Assembly: GCA_011524755.1 (NCBI GenBank) | Contig: WTJR01000058.1 | Coordinates: forward strand, 1 to 10,391 | DNA from: Halieaceae bacterium | GTDB taxonomy: Bacteria; Pseudomonadota; Gammaproteobacteria; Pseudomonadales; Halieaceae | DNA: 10,391 nt | Direction of reading: 5' to 3' | In this document: piece after piece, positions 1 through 7,220 of the stretch | Position numbering within the stretch: the first letter of the stretch is position 1 | How the letters are laid out: the number at the start of each line of letters is the position of its first letter | Made by a program: the position numbers and the translations under genes | Notes under the pieces: generated by a model | Database searches by the model: none | Seen by the model: only the letters and a program-made list of their open reading frames with translations | What the model was told of the DNA's origin: nothing

Positions 1-522
1 CTATTAGATAGGCTCACATTCGACGTGGTGAATATGCCGCCGCTGCGTGCGAGAGACGGTGACATAACACTGCTGGCAGAGCACTTTGCTGTTCGTTTCG
101 CCGCTGAGTCAGGATGGCATCATTTTCCCGGGTTTTCGCCTAACGCTAAAAACGAACTATATCGCTACGAATGGCCGGGCAACGTCCGCGAACTTCGAAA
201 TGTCATCGAGCGTTCACTGCACCGACAAGGTGAAGATGAAGGGCAAATTGCTGAGCTGGTCATCAACCCCTGGCCCCGTGGACAGACGGAAATAACTGAA
301 TCACCGCCTCCAGAAACTCCGGCGACAAAGGTGCTGAACTCGGAACTCCCCAGAAATCTGCGAGCAGCACTCGACCAACAAGAAGCGTCATGGTTGGAGC
401 AGGCGCTAGACCAAACAGCCAACAACCAAAAGCAAGCGGCAGCATTACTGGGATTGAGCTACGACCAAATCAGAGGTCTCATGCGAAAACACGGACTCCG
501 GAGTCGTTCACTACGCTCTTAG
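1..522 (+). CDS. pspF: PspF, sigma-54-dependent phage-shock activator (C-terminal part)
   Basis: The frame is open from base 1, so the start lies to the left; 173 codons remain before TAG at 520-522. PspF is a bacterial enhancer-binding protein that drives sigma-54 transcription of the psp (envelope stress) genes and is held inactive by PspA. Seen here: the end of the AAA+ domain, beginning LLDRLTFDVVNMPPLR, followed by the sensor II region with WPGNVRELRNVIERS, a Pro/Glu-rich linker, and a Fis-type helix-turn-helix (NNQKQAAALLGLSYDQIRGL). FPGF before the sensor II helix and INPWPR after it match the pattern I recall for E. coli PspF, as does the lack of a receiver domain so far as visible. 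PspF is usually about 325-360 aa, so roughly half is present. The usual partner pspABC would lie off the left edge. The stop overlaps that of the converging glycosyltransferase gene. Family assignment is firm; PspF over another enhancer-binding protein is likely. Confidence 0.9.
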   Translation, partial: LLDRLTFDVVNMPPLRARDGDITLLAEHFAVRFAAESGWHHFPGFSPNAKNELYRYEWPGNVRELRNVIERSLHRQGEDEGQIAELVINPWPRGQTEITESPPPETPATKVLNSELPRNLRAALDQQEASWLEQALDQTANNQKQAAALLGLSYDQIRGLMRKHGLRSRSLRS

Positions 523-1601
523 CTGTCCAGAACGGACTGATAAACCTTCAAATTCCCCTCAACCATGGCATCGATAGAAAACTCTGAATGAGCTAGATGA
601 CTGCCACCTGCACCGAGCCTATCGCGAAGCGCTTGATTGGAGAGTAAGGCGTCTAATGCGCTCAGTAGCCCTGCCTCATCGGCTATGTCAAAGGTAATGC
701 CGTTCACGTCATCGAGGACGATCTCAGGGATACCGCCTGCCCTTGCCGCCACGACAGGCACAGCAGACGCTGAAGCCTGCAATAACGCCACCCCTAAACC
801 TTCTCGCTCAGCGGGATGAACGACGGCATAGAGGTTGGGAAACACACGGTGTAAATCATTACGGAACCCCGCCATTTTTACTCGTCCTTCAAACTCCGGT
901 TGAGCGACGCGATCCGTCAGCTCCGTGGCGAGCGGACCTTGACCAAAAATCAGCACCTGCAGCTGCGGATGCGCCTTAAGCAACTGAGGCAGGATGTTCA
1001 GCAGATATTTGTGGCCTTTTCGCGGGATCAGTTGCGCGATAACCCCAAGCGTTTTTGCGTTACTCGGCAGGGAAAACTCAGTCTCAAACCAGTCTTTATC
1101 GGCTTCTGTGCTGTAGGCGTCGGCATTAACGGCGCTTCGCACTGTTTCAATCTTTGAGGCATCAACCCCGCAAGATACCAATACGCTGCCGATTGCCTTT
1201 GAGATAACAATCACGCGGCCGTAGAGCGCATATTTGAAAGGCGAAAGGACCCGAGACTCTTTATTATCGACCCGTCGCGAGAGAATCGCCGGGATCCCCG
1301 CGATACGCGCTGCGAGCCCACCATAGATATCGGCACCACGCCGACTGTGAATATGGACGAGATCCGGTTTTTCCGCTTTTAGGATTCGCATGAGCCGGGG
1401 CACTAAACCTAGATCCAGATCACCGGTCATCTTAATGGCGTGAACGCGCGCACTCCCCGCCACGGCCGTCGCAATATCGGAGCCTGTAGGACAGACGAGG
1501 ACGTTCTCTACGCCTCTGCGGGCAAGCCCCTCATTGAGCCAGACAACCTGCTGAGCGCCACCGTAAAGGTAACGCCCTGCTTCGACATGAAGTACTTTCA
1601 C
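519..1601 (-). CDS. Glycosyltransferase family 4 (GT-B fold)
   Basis: This 360-aa protein is a complete retaining GT4-type sugar transferase, most likely cytosolic or loosely membrane-associated and acting on a lipid or cell-surface glycan. No signal peptide or membrane span is evident. The N-terminal acceptor domain opens MKVLHVEAGRYLYGGAQQVV (Gly-rich loop) and contains HIHSRRGAD near residues 83-91. The C-terminal nucleotide-sugar domain starts near residue 185 with GVIAQLIPRKGHK (Arg194/Lys195 expected to bind donor phosphate) and ends with HPAEREGLGVALLQASASAVPVV near 262-284. The family E-x7-E motif reads E-x7-Q here (Glu267, Gln275). The start is GTG at 1599-1601, chosen because it places beta-strand 1 right at the N-terminus; its ribosome site is weak. 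It lies 17 bp after the aminotransferase stop, so it is probably co-transcribed with it. Donor and acceptor cannot be told from sequence. Confidence 0.9.
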   Translation of the reverse strand: MKVLHVEAGRYLYGGAQQVVWLNEGLARRGVENVLVCPTGSDIATAVAGSARVHAIKMTGDLDLGLVPRLMRILKAEKPDLVHIHSRRGADIYGGLAARIAGIPAILSRRVDNKESRVLSPFKYALYGRVIVISKAIGSVLVSCGVDASKIETVRSAVNADAYSTEADKDWFETEFSLPSNAKTLGVIAQLIPRKGHKYLLNILPQLLKAHPQLQVLIFGQGPLATELTDRVAQPEFEGRVKMAGFRNDLHRVFPNLYAVVHPAEREGLGVALLQASASAVPVVAARAGGIPEIVLDDVNGITFDIADEAGLLSALDALLSNQALRDRLGAGGSHLAHSEFSIDAMVEGNLKVYQSVLDS

Positions 1602-1618
1602 TGCGTTGACTTACTCAC

Positions 1619-2965
1619 CTAGGTCAGCAATTGCTCTTGCTTGGCAAAATCTAGCGTCGCATTAACGGCAATAGTTAATTTATCGATGAGTTCATCGACA
1701 TGCTCACGCTGAAGAATCAGTGGCGGACATAGAGCAACACGGTTACCACCCAACGGCCGAATAATAAGCCCCGCAGCTTCAGCCGCCTTCGCGCAATATT
1801 GGCCCACAGCCATACCTTCAAACGGCTGCGCCGTGGTCTTATTGGAAACCAGTTCGAGCGCACCGATCATTCCCTTTCCAGACACCTCGCCCACCAGCGG
1901 GTGATCACTAAACGCGCTTAGCCGCTCCTGAAGGTACTCGCCGACCTGCGCTGCGTGCTCAAACACATTATCCCGCTCATAAATTTCCAGCACTTTGTGG
2001 GCGACTGCACAACCCAGCGGATGTCCGCTGTAGGTGTAACCATGGCCGAATACACCCATATCCGATGCGGCGCTCTCAACCGCCTCGACGAAATCACTAC
2101 TAACAACCGCAGCGCTTACAGGCACGTACGCCGAACTCAGCGCCTTTGCAAACACCATCATTTCAGGACGCATCCCCATGGCATTGGCACCAAAATCTGT
2201 TCCCAGACGGCCAAACCCGCAGATGACTTCATCATCCCACAGCGCAACGCCGTATTTATCCAGAACTGCCTGAATGGCTTCGTAATAACCCGCAGGAGGA
2301 ATCAGTACACCACCCGCCCCTGACACCGGCTCAGCAATCATCGCGGCAACCGTCTCTGGACCGGCAGCAACAATTTGCTCGTCGAGCTCGCGTGCTCGCC
2401 GCGCGACGAATTCCGCTTCGCTCTCACCTGGATTGGCTGAGCGATAAAAGTGAGGGGATCCGGTTCGGATAACGCCCAAGGCATCGAATGGTAGCTGGAA
2501 GTGGTTGTGGTTAGTGGGTATGCCTGTCAGCGAGGCCGACGCCACCGTAACACCGTGGTAGCCCTTATCTCGCGCAATGATTTTTGTGCGTTGCGGCTGG
2601 CCGGTCGCCGTGGCGTGATAACGAATCATCTTGACCAGCGTGTCATTAGCGTCTGATCCACTGTTACCCAAAAACACACGAGCGTTCTTCATCGGCACCA
2701 TGCCGGCGAGCTTGTCTGCCAGCATCATGGCGCTGTCATGGGTCTTGCCGCCGAACATATGACTAAAGCTGAGCTCACGCATCTGTTGCGTCGCCACTTC
2801 GATAATCTCTTCGTTGCCGTAACCCAGTGAGGTACACCAAAGACCAGCCATGCCCTCAAGGTAGCGCTTACCTGAGCGGTCATAGATGTATGGCCCTTCG
2901 CCGCGCGCAACGACCATTTGCTCCGCTGCGGATGGATTTGTCGTCGGATACAACATGGATGTCAT
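1619..2965 (-). CDS. Class III PLP-dependent aminotransferase (GABA/omega-amino acid:pyruvate type)
   Basis: A full-length 448-aa fold-type I transaminase of class III, which moves a terminal amino group from a substrate such as GABA, beta-alanine or a polyamine to pyruvate or another keto acid. Visible landmarks: GLWCTSLGYG (41-50), the phosphate-binding NSGSDANDT (101-109), YHG (136-138) stacking on PLP, DDEVICGFGR (244-253) with Asp245 expected to pair with the pyridine nitrogen, FAKALSS with Schiff-base Lys274, and GYTYSGHP (309-316) with Thr311 for the second phosphate contact. GSDANDT, PHFYR and DEVICGFGRLGT resemble plant-type pyruvate-dependent GABA transaminases and bacterial putrescine/omega-transaminases. 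The product would be a semialdehyde; an aldehyde dehydrogenase is encoded nearby but in another unit. The ATG at 2963-2965 has a strong Shine-Dalgarno (AGGGGGA on the coding strand, 2971-2977). It is the first gene of the pair with the glycosyltransferase. Substrate is unresolved. Confidence 0.92.
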   Translation of the reverse strand: MTSMLYPTTNPSAAEQMVVARGEGPYIYDRSGKRYLEGMAGLWCTSLGYGNEEIIEVATQQMRELSFSHMFGGKTHDSAMMLADKLAGMVPMKNARVFLGNSGSDANDTLVKMIRYHATATGQPQRTKIIARDKGYHGVTVASASLTGIPTNHNHFQLPFDALGVIRTGSPHFYRSANPGESEAEFVARRARELDEQIVAAGPETVAAMIAEPVSGAGGVLIPPAGYYEAIQAVLDKYGVALWDDEVICGFGRLGTDFGANAMGMRPEMMVFAKALSSAYVPVSAAVVSSDFVEAVESAASDMGVFGHGYTYSGHPLGCAVAHKVLEIYERDNVFEHAAQVGEYLQERLSAFSDHPLVGEVSGKGMIGALELVSNKTTAQPFEGMAVGQYCAKAAEAAGLIIRPLGGNRVALCPPLILQREHVDELIDKLTIAVNATLDFAKQEQLLT

Positions 2966-2990
2966 GGCAATCCCCCTAGGATCTCAGCCT

Positions 2991-3009
2991 CTATTTTGAT
3001 CGCTATTTT
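2991..3009. repeat. Short direct repeat CTATTTT, 12-bp period
   Basis: CTATTTT occurs at 2991-2997 and again at 3003-3009, separated by GATCG, so the copies are one and a bit helical turns apart. An inverted copy (AAATAG) lies at 3030-3035. They fall in the predicted 5' leader of the aminotransferase mRNA. They could be a regulator binding site, but are short and A/T-rich enough to be chance. Confidence 0.3.
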
Positions 3010-3031
3010 CGTGCACTTATGAGCATCAAAA

Positions 3032-3060
3032 ATAGTACACGCTGGGGTTGGTTTTGTCCG
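3032..3060 (-). promoter_or_regulatory. Possible sigma-70 promoter for the aminotransferase-glycosyltransferase pair
   Basis: Read on the minus strand there is CGGACA (3055-3060) as -35, a 17-bp spacer, and TACTAT (3032-3037) as -10; each box matches the sigma-70 consensus at 4 of 6 bases with ideal spacing. Transcription would begin near 3025, giving a leader of about 60 bases before the ATG. This is the best candidate I found in the intergenic region, but the matches are modest. Confidence 0.3.
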
Positions 3061-3111
3061 CACAGACCCATTGGCCTTGAAAAGGAACAGTGCTACACGC
3101 AACTTCTTTTT

Positions 3112-3121
3112 ACCGGCCGGT
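3112..3121. repeat. 10-bp perfect palindrome ACCGGCCGGT
   Basis: A self-complementary ACCGGCCGGT upstream of the candidate aminotransferase promoter. It could be a regulator half-site pair or form a very short hairpin. No known operator is recognised. Confidence 0.35.
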
Positions 3122-3155
3122 TGTTTTGGTGAAGGACCCGCGAGTGGGGCTTCGA

Positions 3156-3167
3156 ATAGAGCTCTAT
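3156..3167. repeat. 12-bp perfect palindrome ATAGAGCTCTAT
   Basis: A perfect 12-bp dyad, flanked by CG on both sides (CGA on the left, CG on the right), in the intergenic region about 100 bp upstream of the candidate aminotransferase promoter. It has the look of a dimeric-regulator site, but I cannot link it to a named family and it may be chance. Confidence 0.35.
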
Positions 3168-3221
3168 CGCGCCTTGGTTCGCTCCTTCCCGCAACGCTCA
3201 CAGCGCTGACGCATGACAACT

Positions 3222-3240
3222 TCGCCTCGGAGCAAGGCGA
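3222..3240. other. Short hairpin in intergenic RNA
   Basis: TCGCCT (3222-3227) pairs with AGGCGA (3235-3240) around a 7-base loop. There is no T-run on either side, so it is not an intrinsic terminator. It may be part of a longer folded leader or tail in the glpK-aminotransferase gap. Confidence 0.35.
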
Positions 3241-3284
3241 GACTATCAGGCCTAATCTGCCGCCACTTGTGTCGGCCACGAAGG

Positions 3285-3306
3285 CAGGAAAGAGACTCTT
3301 TTCCTG
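3285..3306 (-). terminator. Hairpin just downstream of glpK, possible 3'-end or weak terminator
   Basis: CAGGAA (3285-3290) pairs with TTCCTG (3301-3306), and AGAG/CTCT bases between them allow an extended imperfect stem. On the minus strand it begins 8 bases after the glycerol kinase stop codon. It is followed by CCTTCG rather than a T-run, so it is not a canonical rho-independent terminator; it may stabilise the mRNA 3' end after rho-dependent termination. Confidence 0.4.
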
Positions 3307-3313
3307 TCATGCA

Positions 3314-4810
3314 CTAGGAGGGCGTATACAGCGTGCGATCTACAGCTACCTGCCAGGATGTCATCCGCTCGGCACGCTCAGCATCATTCAATCTAACCTC
3401 GAAGGCCCGATCTGAGCGCCAAACACGTGCAATCTCGTCAGCACTGGCCCAGACGCCCTCGCCCAGACCCGCTAAAAAGCAGGCACCTGCGACCGTCGTT
3501 TCGATGACCTCAGGGCGGGTAATTGGTCGATTAAGGTAATCTGATTGGAGTTGCATCAGAAGATTATTGGCCGATGCGCCGCCATCGACCTTCAAGGCTG
3601 TCATCGGCTGACCAATATCGGCCTCCATCGCCATGAGAATATCGACATTTTGAAGTGCCATAGCGTCTAGCGTTGCGCGCGCTATCTCGCCCTTGCCCGA
3701 GCCACGTGTTAACCCAGTCAAGGTACCGCGAGCCTCTGGTGCCCAATAAGGGGCGCCCAATCCAGCAAGTGCTGGTACAAACTCCACGCCGCCGGCACTC
3801 TCCACGCTCTCAGCCAGTGCCTCAATATCTGCCGCCTGGTCGATGATGCCCAATTGATCCCTCAGCCACTGCACTGCAGCCCCGCAAACAAAAGCACCGC
3901 CCTCTAGCGCGTAAACCGCATCCTGCCCCTCGAGTTGCCAGGCCAGGGTACTTAATAGACCCGAGTCAGAAGCGATGGGGCTAGTGCCCGCATTCATCAG
4001 GATGAAGGATCCCGTGCCGAAGGTGCATTTCGCATCGCCGGGATCAAAGCAGGCCTGTCCAAATAAGGCAGACTGCTGGTCTCCAGCGACACCTGACACG
4101 GGCAATCCATCAGGCAAACCCGGAACACCGCTTGTAACGGCAAACCGGCCACTGGAAGGACAAATTTCGGGGAGAATGTCACGCGGCACGCCAAAGATAT
4201 CGAGTAACTCCGGGTCCCAATCTAGGGTTTCAAGTGACATCAACGAGGTACGCGAGGCGTTCGATACATCGGTTTTATGCACTTTGCCATTGCTGAGACG
4301 CCACATGAGATAGGTGTCGATGGTACCGGCCAGCAGACGGCCCTCGGCCAAAAGTGCTTTCGCGTTTGGTGCGTTATCGAGTAACCATTTGAACTTAGTG
4401 GCAGAGAAGTAAGGATCGAGCACAAGTCCACTTTTGGCTTTGATGAGCGCTTCATGACCCGCGGCCTTGAGACTCTCGCAGACATCGGTGGTTCGCCGAC
4501 ACTGCCAGACGATGGCGTTATGTACCGCTTCTCCCGTCTGAGAATCCCACAGCACCGCCGTCTCTCGCTGGTTGGTGATGCCAATCGCAGCGACCTGCGA
4601 AACCGCGTATTGCGTATCGGAAAAAATGGCGGTTAAGCCTTTTAATACGGACTGCCAGATACTCTCAGGATCGTGCTCAACCCATCCTGGCTGCGGGAAT
4701 ATCTGCGGAAACTCATGGTTCACCGATGTCAGCAACCTGCCATCGGTGTCCATCAGCGCAATGGTTGAGCCTGTGGTGCCCTGATCAATCGCTAAAATGA
4801 GGTCAGTCAC
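3314..4810 (-). CDS. glpK: Glycerol kinase
   Basis: The 498-aa protein is a full-length FGGY kinase that phosphorylates glycerol to sn-glycerol 3-phosphate with ATP in the cytoplasm. Motifs visible: phosphate-1 DQGTTGS (9-15); glycerol-contacting QRET (81-84, Arg82/Glu83), Tyr134 and GDQQ with Asp244/Gln245; phosphate-2 FGTGSFILMNAG (264-275); adenosine motif DGGASANN (409-416). The length matches E. coli GlpK (502 aa). The loop before GDQQ reads LPDGLPVSG, where I recall E. coli having GGTRIPISG, so the arginine that binds the inhibitor fructose 1,6-bisphosphate appears to be glycine (residue 235). The start is GTG at 4808-4810, giving MTDLILAIDQG, with TAGGGAG upstream. It lies 32 bp after the aldehyde dehydrogenase and is the last gene of the probable operon. 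No glpF, glpD or glpR is in the window. Confidence 0.97.
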   Translation of the reverse strand: MTDLILAIDQGTTGSTIALMDTDGRLLTSVNHEFPQIFPQPGWVEHDPESIWQSVLKGLTAIFSDTQYAVSQVAAIGITNQRETAVLWDSQTGEAVHNAIVWQCRRTTDVCESLKAAGHEALIKAKSGLVLDPYFSATKFKWLLDNAPNAKALLAEGRLLAGTIDTYLMWRLSNGKVHKTDVSNASRTSLMSLETLDWDPELLDIFGVPRDILPEICPSSGRFAVTSGVPGLPDGLPVSGVAGDQQSALFGQACFDPGDAKCTFGTGSFILMNAGTSPIASDSGLLSTLAWQLEGQDAVYALEGGAFVCGAAVQWLRDQLGIIDQAADIEALAESVESAGGVEFVPALAGLGAPYWAPEARGTLTGLTRGSGKGEIARATLDAMALQNVDILMAMEADIGQPMTALKVDGGASANNLLMQLQSDYLNRPITRPEVIETTVAGACFLAGLGEGVWASADEIARVWRSDRAFEVRLNDAERAERMTSWQVAVDRTLYTPS

Positions 4811-4842
4811 ACCACGCGCTCCCTACCATTGCTGTTTTGTTG

Positions 4843-6273
4843 TTATGCGGCGGTATAGCCTTCGATCGCCTTAATCTCGAGGTAATCCGTGAAGCCATGA
4901 GCACCCCACTCTCGGCCATTACCTGACTGCTTGTAGCCACCAAAGGGAATATCGGGGCCACCGCTTGCGCCATTGATGTGGATATTGCCAGCACGGATCC
5001 GAGCCGCCACCGCACGAGCATGGTCCATATCACCGCTCTGGACATAACCTGCAAGGCCATAAGGCGTGTCATTAGCAATGCGAATCGCCTCTTCCTCTGA
5101 ATCGTAAGGAATCATGGTCAGCACAGGGCCAAAGATCTCTTCACGAGAAATGGTCATGTCATTGTTTGCTTCAGAGAACACCGTGGGCTTAACGTAATGA
5201 CCTGCATCAACACCCTCGGGAAGTCCTGTGCCGCCACACACCAGCTTCGCTCCCTCATCAATGCCTTTCTGGATGAGTCCCTGAATCTTGTCCCACTGAA
5301 CCTTAGAAACCACAGGTCCCATCGTCGTGTCCTTGCTCGCGGTATCGCCAACAACCACTGACTGAGAAACAGCCGCTGCAATTTGCTCGGCCTCAGCCAA
5401 TCGGCTACGCGGCACCAACATACGCGAAGGCGCATTACAGGACTGTCCGGTATTGTTGTACATGTGGAGCACACCACGTGTCACCGCCGCCTCAAGATCG
5501 GCATCATCGAGAATAATATTCGGTGACTTCCCGCCAAGCTCCTGAGTAACTCGCTTAACCGTCGGCGCTGCGTTCTGTGCCACCAGCGAGCCGGCGCGTG
5601 TTGATCCGGTAAACGACATCATGTCGACATCAGGGTGCTTAGAAAGCGCTGTTCCCACCCCGGGCCCGTCGCCATTGACCATGTTGTAGACCCCTGCTGG
5701 AACCCCTGCCTCATGCATAATTTCGGTGAAGATATACGATGAAAGTGGCGCTACTTCGCTGGGCTTGAGCACCATCGTACAACCAACTGCCAGCGCTGGA
5801 GCCACCTTGCAGGTGACCTGGTTCATGGGCCAGTTCCATGGCGTAATCAGGCCACAGACGCCGATGGGCTCCTTGACCACGCGATGCGCACCAAGGTCCT
5901 CAGAGAAGGAAAAGTTTCGTAGGATCTTTGCCGCTTCCGTGATGTGGGCGAGGCCTGCGTATGCCTGAGCTGTCGATGCCAGAGAGATGGGTGCACCCAT
6001 CTCTTCGCGAATCGCCTCAGCGATTTCACCAATTCGCGACGTGTAGATCTCTGCAATTTTATCCAGCAGTGCGGCGCGCTCTTCCACCGATGTCTGGCTA
6101 AAGGTCTCAAAAGCGGCTTTCGCTGCCGCTACCGCAGTGTCGACATCAGTCTCATTACCAATGGCAATGGTGGCGCACTGCTCTAGGGTCGCTGGATTCT
6201 CGACCGCTAAGGTATCGCTTCCAGACGGTGCGACCCAGGCGCCATTGATGTAGAACTTAGTGTAATCACGCAT
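4843..6273 (-). CDS. NAD(P)-dependent aldehyde dehydrogenase
   Basis: A complete 476-aa member of the aldehyde dehydrogenase superfamily, oxidising an aldehyde to a carboxylic acid in the cytoplasm. Landmarks: PWNWP (145-149, Asn147 for the oxyanion hole), LKPSE (169-173, Lys170 at the cofactor), FTGST (221-225), general base Glu245 in ELGGKSPN, catalytic Cys279 in GQSCNAPSR, EEIFGP (378-383, Glu379/Phe381 contacts to the nicotinamide ribose), and the closing PFGGYKQSG. The NTGQSCNAPSRM signature recalls the CddD-like group (enzymes for medium-chain oxo-acids or semialdehydes), but that subgroup call is from memory. ATG at 6271-6273 has CTGGAG seven bases upstream. It sits between the oxygenase (54-bp gap) and glpK (32-bp gap) on one strand, which suggests that it oxidises an aldehyde made by the oxygenase. 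Substrate unproven. Confidence 0.95.
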   Translation of the reverse strand: MRDYTKFYINGAWVAPSGSDTLAVENPATLEQCATIAIGNETDVDTAVAAAKAAFETFSQTSVEERAALLDKIAEIYTSRIGEIAEAIREEMGAPISLASTAQAYAGLAHITEAAKILRNFSFSEDLGAHRVVKEPIGVCGLITPWNWPMNQVTCKVAPALAVGCTMVLKPSEVAPLSSYIFTEIMHEAGVPAGVYNMVNGDGPGVGTALSKHPDVDMMSFTGSTRAGSLVAQNAAPTVKRVTQELGGKSPNIILDDADLEAAVTRGVLHMYNNTGQSCNAPSRMLVPRSRLAEAEQIAAAVSQSVVVGDTASKDTTMGPVVSKVQWDKIQGLIQKGIDEGAKLVCGGTGLPEGVDAGHYVKPTVFSEANNDMTISREEIFGPVLTMIPYDSEEEAIRIANDTPYGLAGYVQSGDMDHARAVAARIRAGNIHINGASGGPDIPFGGYKQSGNGREWGAHGFTDYLEIKAIEGYTAA

Positions 6274-6327
6274 TGTTTTTCTCCAGTAAGTGAAACGACG
6301 TCATATTATTTAATTAATAGCTCAACT

Positions 6328-7206
6328 CTACTGCAGAACACGACTCGGATGCATCCCATCCACATAACCCATAAAAGGTGTGTGTATGGAATAGCCCAGA
6401 AGCGCCTGTGTTCTGCTCGGTAAGCGCGCCACCGTCTCCGGCGGTACGGCCAACAGCATCGTCTCCAACGGACGCGCCCAGCCAGCACAATATTGCGGGG
6501 TGACAATCAAGCGATCGGTGTCGGTCTGATTCGCACCGCCGCGATGCCAGACATCACTACGCATGATCATTACGGATCCGGCTTTCATGGTGGCCTTCAC
6601 GCATTCAATTTCACCCTGCGAAGTCTCAGATAAGTCCTCAAGCTGTCCGAAATGCTCGTCTTGCAGGCGACCCGCTATGTCGGGGGCATCCCATTGATGA
6701 CTGAACGGTAGGACCTCGGTGGCACCGTTCATGTCAGTGGTGTCATCGAGCGCCCAGAACACGGAAATACCGAAAATTCCATGTGGTTGAGGTACGGAGA
6801 TGTGGCCATCGTCGGTATGCCAGGGCTGAACCGTCTCTCCGGGATGCAAATTAATCGATAAACAGGCTGAGAGTAAGCAGGACTCGCCGAGGAAGTGCTC
6901 CGCAAACGCCATCGCCAAAGGATGCTCGATCATGCCTGCGAAACGGTCAGATTTTGCTAGCAAGGCATAAAGTCTATGACTGCTCGTGCCTTCAAATACA
7001 TTTCGCCCCGTTGGCGATACCGCCATGAAGCGCTCGAGAATCTGACGATAGTCATCACAATCGCTTGGTGACAGTACGTCTTCAATAATCACATAGCCGC
7101 GATCGTGAACATCGATCAAAGCGGCTTCAAACTTGTCTGCCGGCAACCAGGGTGCTACGGACGCTATGTGCGCAGAAGAGGTTTCGGGGACATAGCATTC
7201 GTTCAT
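6328..7206 (-). CDS. Phytanoyl-CoA dioxygenase (PhyH)-family Fe(II)/2-oxoglutarate oxygenase
   Basis: This 292-aa protein is a cupin-fold non-heme iron oxygenase that couples decarboxylation of 2-oxoglutarate to hydroxylation (or oxidative cleavage) of a substrate. The facial triad is intact: His130 and Asp132 in PWHTDDGH and His221 in DVWHRGGAN, with Arg232 in TDRLIVTPQY placed to bind 2-oxoglutarate. DMNGATEVLPFSH (158-170) is the usual PhyH-family strand turn. There is no signal peptide. Length fits bacterial PhyH-like proteins. Family members act on acyl-CoAs, ectoine, halogenated or small secondary metabolites, so the name does not fix the substrate. The ATG at 7204-7206 has only a weak purine stretch upstream, but the N-terminus is reasonable and the next Met is at residue 61. 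It is the first gene of the probable oxygenase-aldehyde dehydrogenase-glpK operon and diverges from the acyl-CoA dehydrogenase across 75 bp. Confidence 0.9.
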   Translation of the reverse strand: MNECYVPETSSAHIASVAPWLPADKFEAALIDVHDRGYVIIEDVLSPSDCDDYRQILERFMAVSPTGRNVFEGTSSHRLYALLAKSDRFAGMIEHPLAMAFAEHFLGESCLLSACLSINLHPGETVQPWHTDDGHISVPQPHGIFGISVFWALDDTTDMNGATEVLPFSHQWDAPDIAGRLQDEHFGQLEDLSETSQGEIECVKATMKAGSVMIMRSDVWHRGGANQTDTDRLIVTPQYCAGWARPLETMLLAVPPETVARLPSRTQALLGYSIHTPFMGYVDGMHPSRVLQ

Positions 7207-7220
7207 GGGTACGTCTCGAG

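Larger units (their letters stand above)
2966..3313. other. 348-bp gene-free intergenic region
   Basis: The stretch lies between the glycerol kinase stop and the aminotransferase start, both on the minus strand. Open frames cross it on both strands, but none looks like a protein: the longest minus-strand one uses ATA, AGA and AGG repeatedly and matches no family I recognise. It holds a hairpin next to the glpK stop (3285-3306), a second hairpin (3222-3240), two perfect palindromes (3112-3121 and 3156-3167), a possible minus-strand promoter (3032-3060), a CTATTTT direct repeat (2991-3009), and the aminotransferase ribosome site. I see no tRNA and no riboswitch class I can recognise. Confidence 0.7.

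Noticed and set aside
491..507. GACTCCGGAGTC palindrome near the end of pspF as a terminator
   Set aside because: It has no loop and no T-run, and it encodes conserved C-terminal residues of PspF.
2962..3279. Minus-strand 105-codon open frame whose TGA overlaps the aminotransferase ATG (ATGA), as in coupled genes
   Set aside because: It uses ATA, AGA and AGG codons far more than the real genes, has no recognisable motif or good ribosome site, and runs through palindromes; the overlap is probably chance.
3180..3313. Possible glycine-type or other riboswitch before the aminotransferase
   Set aside because: Stem fragments and a CCTGCC-like string are present, but the conserved core strings of the glycine aptamer are missing and I could not fit another known class.
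3071..3415. Plus-strand 114-codon open frame across the glpK end and intergenic gap
   Set aside because: About a third lies antisense to glpK, the composition is not protein-like, and no family is recognised.
6274..6327. AT-rich gap with TTAATTAA before the aldehyde dehydrogenase as an internal promoter
   Set aside because: No -35/-10 pair with acceptable spacing was found; the gap is short enough for simple operon read-through.
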